The position numbers and the translations under genes were made by a program. 64,000 bases of DNA from Porphyra umbilicalis (taxonomy: Eukaryota > Rhodophyta > Bangiophyceae > Bangiales > Bangiaceae), in the NCBI GenBank assembly GCA_002049455.2, contig KV918790.1:310001-374000 (forward strand), in the 5' to 3' direction. Positions 1 through 11,850 of this stretch are shown here, in pieces. Every line of letters starts with the position of its first letter. Within the stretch, counting starts at the first letter, position 1. The notes beneath the pieces were generated by a model. The model searched no databases, had not been told where the DNA came from, and worked only from the letters and a program-made list of their open reading frames with translations.

Positions 1-150
1 CCACGCCCCCCCCGCTACGGCAGTGTGGCTGGAAGTGTCCCTGTGCGAGCGCGCGGCCATGCAGCCGGCCGGCGTGCCCGGTATTGATGCGTTGCCGAGT
101 GCGCCAGCGCCCTGAAGGACAGGGGATTGCACGCACGTGCCTGGAATTTT
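1..150 (+). repeat. Dispersed GC-rich repeat, copy 1 (3' part only)
   Basis: The first 150 bases match the 3' end of a repeat seen again at 2290-2640 (+) and 52130-52510 (-). Shared landmarks are the stretch around GCCGGCCGGCGTGCCCGG, the CCCTGAAGG-CAGGG hairpin near 110-127, and GCACGCACGTGCCTGGAAT near 129-147. The copy is cut by the window start. A short reading frame shared by the three copies ends here at the TGA near 112. Confidence 0.8.
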
Positions 151-2289
151 GAGAGAACGGCTGTGAGTCCTGAAAAGAGATATTGGCTCATCTTTCGCAG
201 CAGCAGGCAAGCTCCAGTACGTGATCTGATTGGTAATCACCACAATCTCACCTAAGGTCTTGGCAAAGACGAGGTTTTCTGGCCCTTCTGTGTCTTTTGG
301 CACCGACCATAACCTAGAACACTCAAAGACTCGGTCCGTGGTTGCGTACACGAGTATCCCAGCTCGTCCAACTGCCATTGTCCTCTCACCTGCGCAGTGC
401 TGCTTAAAGGAGGGTCGCACGCAAGCCCGATTCTGCTCGATTCTCGGGGTCGGAGAGCCTCCCAGAGCATCGGCAGCATGGCTGGATTTCGTAAAAAGTG
501 TACATTTTTTTTTTTCAAATAATAAATAATAAAGTGCACGATTAATCGTTCTCAGATCCGATAGATTTAATCGATCTTTTATTCGCGAAGCTTCCATGCT
601 GCTGTCGGAACACGTGGCGTACTACCCCCGGATGGCAAACGTTGATTGGCGCAAAGGGTGGACCGAATCTTTAAAAGTATTGGCTGTCGGCGAGATCAGG
701 ACCGCATCATGCTTGCTGGCGAGGCAGCGCACGTGGCGCCTGTTGGACGGTGTGTCCAGCATCACAGTGGGTCTTACCAGCCATGTTCCCTGGTTGGAGG
801 TCGCCTCCAAAATACCCCCACCCCCCCTTCACACGCTGTTTTTTTCCCCGCAGAACCCCGGGCATTTTGACAGGTATGTCGAGCAGATGCGCGCGTTGTT
901 TGTGGCCTTCTCTGCCACAGGTTGCTGTAGTCGTGGCACGTTTCCGATCGACGCGTGGCCACGCCCAAGGGGGATACAGTCAGTCTTCATCCATGCCCAC
1001 CCTGCGGAAGTCACACGTAACAGTATCTTACGATCGCCACGTCTTGGCTTGCAAAAGCCTTGATTGCACGATCATGGCCACTATTCGATCGACCGTTTAC
1101 AGCCCCTTGCACGATCGGGACATCCTCCAGGTGGGGTATGGATTGGGACCAGGGTTCTTCAAGCGTACTTTTCAAAAGCATATGCGTGCGTAGTTTTTTT
1201 CGTAACTACGCGGAGGCTTAGAGTATTGGGCTGGGAATAATCTGCTCTGACCGAACAACGTGGCAAAAAAAACCCGCCAATTCTGGTCTCAACGGGTATA
1301 TTTGAAATGTATTCGATCCTGGTTCCCAGTCCTCCAAGTACCCGCCCTTCGTCTTAGGTTCGCAGTAGCCCCTCTATTTGGGCAACGCCCGGGCTAAATA
1401 GCACAAGTAGCACCCAAACAAAAAACATTCCAGAATAGACAAACCGAGGCCCACACGGCCAAATGAAGCCCCCACTATTTGATAGTATGACATGAGTAGC
1501 ACACTGTAAGTGAGGTGTTGATTTGCGAGGCTCTTTGTAGAAGATTCAGACTGACTGCATGTTTATCTATGCTTTTTCTGCCTCGACGACCATTGATTTG
1601 AAGTGCCCCTGCACATATTAATAGAATGTTCTGTAATGACCTTTTAAGTGTTGTAGATTTCTTTTCTAATCCCAATGTTGAGAAATAAAGGGAAATCATA
1701 ACAGACAACGGTATACTTCGTCAAATGGCATAGAAAGCAACAATTGCGAAGCAAAGTTATGAAGATTCAATTAATTAGTTTGTTGGGTTATCCTTCTTGT
1801 AGTACCACAATCTAGGGAGTTACCTCAGAAGGAGGGAAGTAACGGCCGTCTCAGCCGCTCGCGCGACACCCGCTATGGGACTCGAGGTCCGGGAAGTCGT
1901 GCCGATCGAAACGCGGGCGCGTACTGTCCCTGACGCAATTCTGGATCAATATTATTGCTATCGAGGTTAGCGTCGTCAGATGTCTTCAAAAGACAGACCT
2001 GAAGACAGATCTGAGGAGCTGGTGAGGAGAGCTTTCTTTCAGCTACGACACTTGGTGCACTCTGCTCTGTTGTTCTTGTCCTTTCCGACTCGAAATAGAA
2101 AAGCGATAGTCGCACAGCTATTCTTGGTCAGCGGAAGCCAGAATCAAGTAGGTAGTTCGATTTCCATGGCCCGAACAAAGAAAGGGCTTCTTCGTCTAAA
2201 AAGAGGTGTTACGTCGGACTTCAGGTGCTTAATGGGACACGTTGTGCAACGTGGCTCGAATATGGGGATAGCATCTCATTGTTAACAAT
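151..2289. other. Gene-free stretch, nothing recognised
   Basis: No reading frame here looks like a known protein, and no intron-exon structure, tRNA or rRNA was recognised. Composition is more AT-balanced than in the genes. A T-run lies at about 505-516. A small hairpin is formed by CGTAGTT at 1189-1195 and AACTACG at 1204-1210. Confidence 0.5.
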
Positions 2290-2640
2290 GCTCTGACGCC
2301 ACCTAGCGGCGCGGTTGGAGGCGCCCCATCGCGCGGCGATCAGTCCCACCCGCCCGCCCGCGCGCCGTGTCGGTCGCCCTGCCCGCCGTGCGCAGGTGCG
2401 CTGCGCGGCGGAGTGACAGCCCCTCCTGTGGGCGTCGCGCGACGCCGGCGGGCCGCCGCCGCTGCGGTGGCAGCGGCGGCACCCCTTTCCCCGCCCCACA
2501 TTCTCCCCGCCACGGCAGCGTGGCTGTACGTGCCCCCGTGCGCGCTCGCGGCTATGGAGCCGGCCGGCGTGCCCGGTGTCGATGCGTCGCCGAGCGTGCC
2601 ACCGCCCTGAAGGCCAGGGTATTGCACGCACGTGCCTTGA
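2290..2640 (+). repeat. Dispersed GC-rich repeat, copy 2 (full length)
   Basis: About 350 bases, clearly homologous to the reverse complement of 52130-52510 and, in its 3' part, to 1-150. It begins near GACGCCACCTAGCGGCGCGG and ends near GCACGCACGTGCCTTGAATT. A 65-codon frame (2413-2610) starts MTAPPVGVARRRRAAAAA and ends SPSVPPP; the 52 kb copy has the same frame at the same length. No transposase and no clear terminal repeat are visible, so the class (non-autonomous transposon, SINE-like or small repeated gene) is open. Confidence 0.8.
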
Positions 2641-2848
2641 ATTGGGTACAGAAATTCAGGTCGCTTGGATTTGAGGCGCCCCGAGCATGTTCAGTTTGTG
2701 GCTTTCGCTTCATACTTCAGACTGGCTGGAATACACCAAAACCTCACATGTTTTCTGTACGATATGGGGGCCCCTGTCGGCGAGTCAGGTCACCTGTACC
2801 ACTCCAGTGGCCCGTTACACTTTAAACCAAGGTTAATCGCACGTGGTA

Positions 2849-2979
2849 CAGTGCGTTCTCGTTATAAGAGACAGCTGATTCGGCTCAATATGAAGAAAAA
2901 GTGGCCCACACGGACTGGAAAGGAAGACTCGCGACCCATATTCTTTTGTAAACGATTCTCTTATAACGAGAACGCACTG
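2849..2979. mobile_element. 131-bp MITE with perfect 23-bp TIRs and TA target duplication
   Basis: The left TIR, CAGTGCGTTCTCGTTATAAG plus AGA (2849-2871), is an exact reverse complement of 2957-2979. TA dinucleotides flank both ends (2847-2848 and 2980-2981). A CAGT start with an internal CTCGTTATAA and a TA duplication resembles pogo/Tigger-type mariner elements. There is no coding capacity. The right end lies within about 10 bases of where homology of inverted-duplication arm A begins. Confidence 0.9.
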
Positions 2980-3054
2980 TACACACATCTACCCACAGTT
3001 GGCCACTGAAATTGGTGACGCTTCTTCTGCGTCCGGGGGCACCAAAGAGCAGAC

Positions 3055-3583
3055 TTTGAAACCGCCCTTTGCCGGGTACAGACGACGGTCTCACCTCCAC
3101 TACAATGCAACTGGCACGTGGCGCCCACGATGCTACATTCCTTACGGTCCACCGCGGGTAGTATGACCTGAAAAACTGCGTGGGGACGAGCGGTGGGCCT
3201 TCCAGGGAACTGTACTCGATGAGGAGTCATGGTGACTGTACAGTGATTCAAATTCTTACCTTGGCAGGAGTATGGGCCCAGCCACTGCCGGAAGGGCTGA
3301 CTGGCAGTGCTTTCCTGAGAGGGAGAGGGGGCGTAGGGCTCCATAGGTCTTAAGAGGACTTTAGAAAATGTTCGCGGCCTGCACGGGATCAGCACGGGTC
3401 CGCACCCCAACAGGTAAATAGCTTCCGCTGGTGGAGGCAAGCTTACCGCCGTTTGCCCGCTACAGACGATGGTCTCACCTCCACTACAATGCAACTAGCA
3501 CTTGGCACCCTCGATGCCACATTCCGCACGGCTCACCGTGAGCATTATGGCATGGAAAACTGTGTGGCGACGAGCATTGGGCG
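3055..3583. repeat. Direct duplication inside arm A (3055-3200 and 3442-3583)
   Basis: Both halves carry GGTCTCACCTCCACTACAAT followed by similar sequence running through GACGAGC. Arm B has a single copy (reverse strand, about 18460-18600). The duplication therefore arose in arm A after the arms formed, or was lost from B. No coding function is visible. Confidence 0.8.
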
Positions 3584-3632
3584 ATGGGAAGAGGGTTGGC
3601 CATTCGCAAGGCTCACGGACGCCGTCGCCACC

Positions 3633-3772
3633 CTACAGCCGTCCTCCCAAAAATTCCGCACTCCAACTGTTGCAAAAGAGTTCCAAGTCGGCCTCTGCGG
3701 GGTCGTGGAGGCCGATTTGGAGAACTCTTTTGCAACTGTTGGAGTGCGGGATTTTTGGGAGAACGGCTGTAG
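3633..3772. mobile_element. 140-bp foldback MITE
   Basis: The sequence is almost one palindrome: CTACAGCCGTCCTCCCAAAA at the left reappears inverted, with few mismatches, as TTTTGGGAGAACGGCTGTAG at the right. The arms are about 62 bases around a short GC-rich centre. It sits between TA dinucleotides. The matching place in arm B (about 18410, reverse strand) lacks it, so it is an insertion. It is probably a non-autonomous TA-targeting DNA transposon. It does not resemble the 2849-2979 element beyond a CAG start. Confidence 0.85.
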
Positions 3773-4011
3773 CTAGCCGCACAAGGCGGTGGCGAGTACA
3801 GCTCGAAAGATAGATGGCATACCACTGCTTTCTCCCCTCTGTTCCGCACACGAGCCATCGCACTGCGGCAAATTGGGTCGGTAGAGGCTGGGCTCGGAGC
3901 CTCTGGCGCGCGTCTTCCACGGCCACTGCGTTCGTGATCGTGGCCAGCAGTCCACACCTCACAAGCTTTTATCGGCTCCTCCCATGTCCCCGCTGCCGCC
4001 CGCACCTGCGC

Positions 4012-6237
4012 TTACACCCATAGTGCACCGCTGTGCGCAGGGTACGGCTGCGGGAGAGCCGGCCCGTTAAAGGGCACCCCACGGTCTGGGCCGCCTACGA
4101 AGCCGACGCCAATTGCTACGCCGACGTACGGCCCGCCGTTGTTGCCGCCGCCGGCACTGGCCCGCCCACCGCCGCTGGGGTCACGTAATCCACGCTCGTA
4201 CGCGTCCGGATTGAAGTCTGGATGCAGATTTCCTTCGTGCTGCGCGCGGAAAAAATGAACACAAGACGCACCCCAGCAAATGTACGCCAGCCAAACAAGA
4301 GCCATTGAGCTGATGTTAGAGATGGGCCCTGTTTTGACCTCTCCTTTCGCCTTTACCCTCCTGCGCTGACGCGGAGAGGGACCACAGCACCACGGGTCCA
4401 CGCGAGAAGCATGCGCGCGGGCGCCCGTGACCAGAGTCGAACGTACCTTGTTTCGGTTGAACTTTTCTCCAAACATCTTGTTGCACACCCGGCAGGCATG
4501 GGGCTTGCACTTTTGATGCACGTTGCCATCGTGCACGGTGAGCGACCACTTCGTGGCAAATGCTACGGTGTCCCCACGTCCGTCAGAGCCACCCGTACGC
4601 GCGCATCACCGCACAAACGACACGCAGCAGGCACCACCAAAACGCATCGACAGGTACGTTAGTTCCAGGCCTGCGCGCCCGCGCAACGGGTCCAACACAC
4701 GCGCACGCGCGCAGTAGCACTGAGCGAGCGCACCACTCCAGCCCCACCGCGGGCCGCCGTCGCCCCCCCGCCACCTCCCCCAAAATGTTAGAGCACTCCG
4801 AAACGCACTCTTGCCACACGTCTGGCACTCGTGTGGCCGCAGCTGCAGGTGCACCGCGTTGATGTGGCGGTGGAGGGAGCCCTTCTGGCCAAACCGACTC
4901 CCACACTCGGTGCACCAAAAGGGCTTGACGGAGGCACCCCCCGCCCGCGTGCCGCTGCCGCGGCCGCCGCCGGCCCAGAGGTGGGGCATGTGGGCGGCCT
5001 GCCTACGCCACTTGTCAATGGCGGCGTTCATCCACGGACGCTCGGGGAGGTCGTTGGCGCTGCGGCTGCCGCGGAGGGACGCTGCCGCCCAGCGTCTATG
5101 GCTGCCGGTGGGGGCCTCGTCCGACTGCCAGGAGCGGTGGCCATGGGTGGCGGCGGCAGCGCCGCCGGCGTCGCGCCAATTGGCGGCCGCGGCGGCGCCG
5201 TGGGGGGCGCCCCAGCCCCACCCCTGGACGCTGGGGGCGGCGGGCGGCTGCGCCGCTTGCACAAGACCGCCGCCACCAACCACGATCAAACCGTCAAAGT
5301 GCGCCGGGCGGGGCCACACGGCGGCAGAGTCGGCGGCGGTGGCCCCGCGTGCGCCCCCACTGCCAGCGACAGCAAAGCCCGCCGGCGCGCCCGCAGTGTG
5401 CGCACCCGCCCCCGCGACGCCGAGCGTAGACGTGAGCGCAGCAAACCCCGGTAAGGAGGCACCCTGCCGTTCGCTGCAGCCTGCCGCCACCGTGGCCCGC
5501 ATCGGCTCCGACGGGTGCCGCGAGTGCGGCACGACCACCGACCCGGTCGGCGGGAGCAGCACCCGTCCGCCCCCGTCGACCGGCGGGGACAACGCGCCTC
5601 CTCCCTGAGGCGGAGGCCACGGCGGCGACGGCGCGCCACGCGTGAGCGTCCCCGCTGTCGCTGCCCTGCGGCGGCAGGCCGCCGCCGCACGGATTGCCTG
5701 GGGCGAGGTGTAGGCGGCCGGGACGAGCGCAGCGTCCGTGGCGGCGGTCGCGTCGGCCGCCCGCGTCATCGAGGGCGTCCATACGGACCCCGGGCGGGAC
5801 AGGGAAGAATGCGGCTTGCTCCCGATGCCCAGCTGGCGGATCGACGGCAGCGGCGGCTCGTGCTCGACGGGCATACCCGCCGTACCGGGCGGCGTCACGG
5901 CCATGCCCAGCGGGTGGCGGTCGCCGTCGGACAATCCTGGGGACGGGGACCCGAGCGGGCGGTTGCCCCCCGAGGGCGGCCCCCACTCGCCCGCCACGGC
6001 GCCAAAGCCACGCGTCACGGGGAGCGGCCGCGGGACGGACGCTCGCGGCGGCGAGCATGTCCCCTGAGCCGGCGACTGGGGCGCCGGTGACGCGCGGGGC
6101 GGCGGCGCGACGGGTGACGACGCAAGCGAGGGCGGAAAGCAAAGCGGCGCCGACACGGCATATGGGCGCGGCGGCGTGCCCGTCCCGTCTCCACGGCGGC
6201 CATCTCTGTCGTCGGATAGCAGCCGTGACAGGTCCAT
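4012..6237 (-). CDS. C2H2 zinc-finger protein, copy A (three exons)
   Basis: Probable DNA-binding regulator. Exons on the minus strand: 6237-4809, 4562-4447 and 4239-4012; introns begin GTGCGT and GTACGT and end in AG. The protein is about 590 residues. The start chosen is the ATG of MDLSRLLS, the first methionine common to both copies. The N-terminal 440 residues are Pro/Ala/Gly-rich and probably disordered, with conserved blocks such as GMAVTPPGTAG and RQLGIGSKPHS. Three fingers, each C-x2-C-x12-H-x4-H, repeat every 29 residues (first cysteines at 442, 471 and 500). Both introns interrupt fingers, so splicing is required to build fingers 2 and 3. No known family beyond C2H2 is recognised. 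Copy B (15940-18047) has exons 1 and 2 of identical length. Confidence 0.85.
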
Positions 6238-7224
6238 CGGTGCCCCACCGTCGCGATCGTGACTGCCCGCGCACCCGTGCCGTCGATGTCCTGCCGTGTG
6301 GTGGTGGGGGCCGTGCGGCGCTGTGTAGGGGGCAGCGACAGATGGGCGGGGTGCGATATGTGGGGCAACCCTCGGCCCACTGTGGCATGTGCACCAAGGG
6401 CGCGAGGGCCCACTGTTGCGCGCGCGCCACACGAGTAGGGTGCGCCACGCGCGAGAGAGCTGGGGCGGCCCCCCCACACCCACGCGGTCGGCGGGCCAAA
6501 AGAGCCAGCGGTGCCGGTGTGTGCACTCGTGAGGCCCGTGCGGCCACGGCCGCCGCGGCTCCCCACCCAGCAAGGACACGCCCACGGGTGGGGGGTGAGA
6601 CACGGGGGCACCACCACCGCCGAGGGCGCACTGGCGAGCCACGCGCCTACGTTTCGCCGAGCGACGCGCCGCAGGTGCGCCCACACCGGCCGGCGACGGG
6701 CGGGGGGGGACCCGGCACACTTGGATCAAATAGGCGCTCGCCTCGTTGGCCTGGCCGTTTGGCGCGCCGCCCCGTGGCCCACCGAGGTACAAACGGCCAG
6801 CACGGCAAAATAACCAGAAAAACAAAAAAGCGCCATGCACGTGTGTGTGCTATATCCCGCGCACTTGTGGGCCACCGATTCCCCGAGCCAGGCGCGTTGG
6901 CCCTTTCCCACCCCAGATGCACACCGCCGTCGGAGGGGCCGGGACTTGGCGGATGCGGGCGACGAGGCACAGCCTCTTCACCCTGTGAAAACGCAGCAAC
7001 AAGGTCAGATGGGGCGTGTGGCGGCGTGCGAGGTGAGGGGGGAAACGAGCAGCTGCGGCCACCCGCGGGGCAGCCAACGTAGAAGACACACGCATCCGTG
7101 CGTAGCGAGGTGCCCTGCACGGGAGGGGGTCAGCCCCACAGCTGGCTCGCGTCCTCCAGCCCCTCCTCAAAGGAGCTCGACCCTACTGCTGTCGCCGACG
7201 GGCGGCGAAGGAACAAACGATCTG

Positions 7225-7515
7225 TGGCGCCTTACGATCGAATCCTCAGTACGGTTGATGTCGGTAGAAGCGAGATATGGTTCTTAGAATTTTATGCAAT
7301 TATAAAACTTCATGGAAACCTCCCCGTACGGGCCCGTCAAGCCCGCCTCTCAAAGTCGAGGAGAAATATATAAGAGTGAACTGCACGACGAGTTTTGAAC
7401 TTCATTCAGATTGATGTGGAGATAGCTTCATAGGAGAGATCTCGATGAGCTTAGTCGAACGATGCGTCTACCTAAAATTTCGACTTCCGCTCAAACGCGC
7501 CAGACCTGCTGTTGG
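7225..7515. mobile_element. Arm-A-specific segment (about 290 bp), insertion or loss in B
   Basis: On either side arms A and B align (GAACAAACGATCTG on the left, GCGACAGCTGCCCTGGCCGT on the right), but this stretch has no counterpart in arm B near 14940-14960. It is AT-richer than its surroundings and contains AAATATATAAG at about 7365-7375. The ends show only a weak inverted match (TGGCGCC versus GGCGCG) and no clean target duplication. Insertion in A and deletion in B are both possible. Confidence 0.5.
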
Positions 7516-8068
7516 CCGCGACAGCTGCCCTGGCCGTGTCCACCAGTCGGGGAGTAGCGACGAGCCCCGGCGGGCCGCGGTCCACCCACTCGCCCGTGGC
7601 GAGACACCCAACGGTGTCGGTCGCGTGGCCGCACCTACTCGAGCGGAAGAAAAGCGCGCCCAACTGTTCACTCGCGACGCCTATTGGCTGCCGAGTGCCC
7701 CTTAGTGCGAGCGCTGCCTCGGCCCATTGGGTGATCGGGAGAGGACATCCTCCACTGCTTCCTTGCCCATGGCTCGAGCAAGACCGCGCTTGATTGGTCT
7801 GTGTGTCGTTGGTCAGCGGGGGTGGTGCTCGCACGCCACCCGCGACGAGCCAAGTCGAGCCGCGCGCTGTGTGGTGGACTCTCCAGGGGTGCGTACCTGC
7901 TTCGCACTGTGCAGCGGCACGGTGGGGGCTCTCTCTGGCATCTTGCTCGCAGTGTTTCCCCCAGCTGCGGTTGAGGTTGCAAGGGCTGACAGACGAGGTG
8001 TGGCGTTTGACCACGACGGCACAGAATCCAGGCCCAGTCAAGAGAAATCGGGGCTGCCAAGACACGAT

Positions 8069-9809
8069 CGTCAGCTTTGACTAAGTTGCCCATCGGATGC
8101 CATTTCCGTTGGGGAACCGTTGGAGGTTGGGGCTCAACGCGTCTGCTTTTAGTTGTGCGTTTTTGGGCGCTGTGGGGCGTTCGTTGAAGCCCTTTCCTTC
8201 GTTGAAGAGCGTTGGCGAACCGTTGGGCAATGCCCCAACGGAGCCGAGCGCGTGAGTCTGATGCGATCGTGTGCAAGGACAGAGCTTCCTGGCCACACAG
8301 ACGCCATCGGCGGGAAGCACGTCTCTAACTACCCGACTTGAGCTCATGTCGTGGACTGTAGTTCTGCAGTTATGTGGAGCATCGGTCGCACTTTCTTTGC
8401 ATTTAATTTTGGCAGCATACCAGTCAACAAGCCCGTCCTGAGTGCAGAGGGCGCTCGGGCTCGGGGGGTGGACGCACACCGAGGTTTTGTGCGTGTTGTC
8501 TGCAGCTATGCCGCTTCGTGCTGCCCCGCGCTACAGGCCGTGATGCTGCGTTATTTGAGGCTGGCCTGATCCGGTACCGGCTGGTGGACATGCTGATATG
8601 TACAACGACGCTTTCTGTGTGTCATGAACTGTTCAGCCACGATTGACGTGGAAGCAGAAGATGTCGAAAATAGCGAACGAAAAGATGCGTGCGACTGCTG
8701 TGGAGGAAAGGTCTTCTGTACGGGAAGGGGACAAAAAGGCAGCCGCTGCGACCGCCGCATCCCCGTCAATGGAGGCGTCCACAGCCGACGCGCTTGCCAC
8801 CGTCGCCGCCTCGGCGGCGCCGGCACCGGCAGCGCTCTTTTCACCCACCTCGCCGGCTGCGTGTACGGGCCTCTCATTGGCTTGGTTGCCGTCGACGCCA
8901 ACATTGCCGCCGCCGCCAGCACAAACACGACTTCAGGACTGACTGCGCACTGTGGGTGGTGCTGTTAGCCCGCGTCCAGCGGGTGATCCATGTCGTGCCC
9001 GAATTCGCAGAGCTGACGGAGCGCAAGGACCTTGGGGCTTCTCCTGCCGCGCTGGACAGCCCACTCGTTGAGCGTCTAGCAATGCATTACTTTTTGAACG
9101 TCTTTTATCCATGGGACGTTTGATTTTTGTCGGTCTCTTTCTCTATTGCTATTGCCAAACTGTAGACACTGCGCTGCTGAGGCCCAGTGGAGCAGCACTA
9201 TGTGGGTGTTCACCGTCCCTTCCTCTCTTCTTGGCAGCCCAAGTGCGCCGCGTAGGATAATCCCAGCACCATCTGTCCCCGTCAGAATGCCCCACTGTCG
9301 TACTGCAGCGACTAGTGGCCCGAAGTCTCGTGGATTGCTCGGCACACACGAGCTCCCCCCTCGCAGCTTGGACACATGGCTCATCAGAGAGCCGTGCGAG
9401 CGGCTGATGGGCCAGCTGCTACTCTTCCCACTGTGTCTTCGGGTGGGCCCGCGCTCGAAGGACACGCCAAATACCATTGCCACGATCTCTCATTGCAATC
9501 GCCTGGAGTCCTTAGCCTCCGTCAGATCTATTTTAATGCACCAACCCGGCCTTAACGCGGCCTTACCGCGTCTCTGTCGTGTTCGACATGTGACCATCGC
9601 GAGTCTATCTTATGCGACATGTGACCATCGCGAGCTCACCCCCCCCCATGGGCTGGAAACGCCCAACGGAAATGGCGTTCGTTAGGGCTCCGTTGAGCTC
9701 GGTTGAGCTTTAACGGAGCCCAACTGTTTCGTGTTTAGTTGGAGGTTGTCTTCAACGGGCCGTCCGTTAAAGAACCGTTGGGCACCGTTGGGAAACTTAG
9801 TCAAAGCAG
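8069..9809. mobile_element. 1.74-kb non-autonomous DNA transposon, 5-bp TSD
   Basis: Arm B has one ACGAT (as ATCGT, 14387-14391) where arm A has ACGAT at 8064-8068 and 9810-9814, so the insertion and its 5-bp target duplication are directly visible. The terminal inverted repeats share GCTTTGACTAAGTT followed by CCCA-CGG. About 180 bases inside each end are crowded with AACCGTTGG/CCAACGG motifs, as in subterminal transposase-binding arrays. No transposase is recognisable. The largest plausible internal frame (about 8643-8942, +) is Ala-rich and unassigned. The superfamily is unresolved. Confidence 0.85.
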
Positions 9810-10026
9810 ACGATGCCGGCACCCCCGGTTCGCTAAGCATGTAGCCCTTAGTCGTCCGACAGACACCTCCACGCCAGAATCCTGCTGGGTCCCTCATTGG
9901 AGGATACCCTTCAAGCTGTCAAGAGCCCTCTGGACCTCCGAGCAAGCGCCGCTGTGCAGCACAACGACGGGAGGGGCAACCCGAGCAATGCGCGCAGAAG
10001 GCCTGTATCAGCGGCGATACGCTCTC

Positions 10027-11850
10027 TCTGTCACAGCACGTTGTCAAATTGGGTCACGGAGAACTTAAAATATATGCGAACCGTGAGAGGTCGTGAGAGA
10101 AATGTTTTTCCATGCAGCAAACCTCGTGACACCATCCTCGCAAATGTCGCTGTGTCGATCTCTAAAAGGCTCTGTCTGAGAAGGCTTTCTGACACCCCCA
10201 GAGACCTTCTTACCCCACCCACCTGGTCACCCCTACCCATGTGCGTACTCGTCTACTCCCAATAGCTGCGGGCACCGCCCAACCACGGACACTTGTGCTT
10301 GCCTCCTTTCCTGTCCTCTCCCACTCCTTTCTCCTGCTGGCAGGGGGGGGGGGGCGAGGGGGGCTGCACATACATGCCGAGGGGGTCGGGGAGGATGGGG
10401 GCGCAAACGGTGTCGCTAGAGTGGGACGGCTGCTGGCATTGCCGTGCAGAGCTCTGGCAGGGTCATGGGGCAGGTCCTCCTTGCGCGATCAAACGGCACC
10501 CTTCACACCCAGTTCAAGGCAGACTTGGCGTACACAGTATGCATTCTTGCGGGCACATGGAGACCTCTGCTCGGACGCCTCACCGTCGTAGCTTGTGTCA
10601 GCCAGACTTTGTTCAGTACCTGTTGGCATGATAGTCTGCTACCAATGGGGACCCAGGATGCGCCCCCGGTCAACCGGGCAGCCAACCAGCGGGCTGGAAA
10701 ACGTCAAGCCTTGTGCTTGGGGATAGCGGGGCGATTAATAATAATTCGAAGTGCTGGGCGGCGCCAATGCGCGCCCTCGGCATGTGTGCAGGTGACTGCC
10801 ATGCTGCCCCCAGCCCCGCTCCTGGCTGCCGCCCAAGTGCACAAGTGCTGCCAACATCCCCGCTCGCTCTCCTGGCCGACCGCTCGGCCCACCCTCCTGG
10901 CGGACCGCCCCGCCCACCCTCTGGTCGACCGCCCCACCCACCCTCCTGGCCGGAAGCCCCGGCCACCCTCTGTTCGATCGCCCCGCCCACCCTCCTGCCG
11001 ACCGCCCTCGTTCCTGTCGTATTCTTATCTGCATCCCCTCCATCCCACGCATTCTCTCCAGCTCGCACGGGGGCGGGGGGGAGTCACTCTACGACGGGCC
11101 GGACGACGTTTGCAGTCGCTGGACTAGTGGTGGTGGCGATTGGGTGGGGATCCACACTGGCGCAGTGTGGATAGTGTGACGCGCGCGGTGGGTGGGTGGT
11201 GGATGGGTTGGATGAACTGACCACGTACTTCTTTTTCGTGTTCGCTCGCCCGTCCCCCATGTATCCTTACCATGCATATGTGCGATGGCTTCCTCTTTCT
11301 TGGCTTCTGTTTCTTTGCAAACCAATGGGTGTTGCTGACATCGAAGTCGAGTAACTTGTGTCATACGCACATGCATGCGTGGTGTCCGCGAGTCGCTGAC
11401 ATGGTGAGCTTGCTGTTGTCCGGTGGCCTGTAGCTCTGTCAGAGTTTGCGGCTGTGTGCAGTTAGCTACATGTCTGCGTGACTCTGTAGCACACCGTGGC
11501 TTTCTTATCGATTTCGTGTCTGCTCTGCCACCCGTGCCCGCGCCGAGCAACAATAAAGCGACCGTGTCTTTCAATGCATCTTTGGCATGTATCCTCAATG
11601 CTGGCCGGTGTCACATCCTTTCCTCCGTCAGGGTCTTGCTCCACTTCTTCCCCGAGACCTCCGAGGGATCATTGCGGCGAGTCTCGCAACATATGTCTCG
11701 AAGGATGTGAACTTCTCCTTAAAGATTGGGCAAAGAGGAGTTATGTACTCATTTTCGATCTCTCTCTGAACGCAAAGGGGTCGAGCAGCAATACGGTTCG
11801 GCCTTGTTGCAGATACCTTGGAACCTGACACGAGATTTCATCAACGCGCT
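10027..11850. mobile_element. 1.8-kb arm-A insertion with inverted ends
   Basis: Arms A and B align up to GGCGATACGCTCTC (about 10026) and again from GGTTGGCA (about 11852), and the intervening bases are missing from B (about 14175-14185). The ends carry a partial inverted match: CACAGCACGTTG on the left and CAACGCGCTGTG on the right. An imperfect 9-bp duplication (CGCTCTCTG/CGCGCTGTG) is possible but not convincing. No transposase was recognised. A G-run lies at about 10343-10353. Confidence 0.7.
10860..10995. repeat. Degenerate GC-rich tandem repeat
   Basis: About five imperfect units of roughly 27 bases built on CGACCGCCCCGCCCACCCTC. The array lies within the 10027-11850 insertion and has no match in arm B. 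Confidence 0.7.

Noticed and set aside
5294-7082. Long frames on both strands overlapping exon 1 of zinc-finger copy A (for example 5694-7082 + and 5294-6631 -)
   Set aside because: Arg/Pro/Ala-rich products typical of GC-rich shadow frames. The spliced zinc-finger frame has family motifs and is conserved in copy B.
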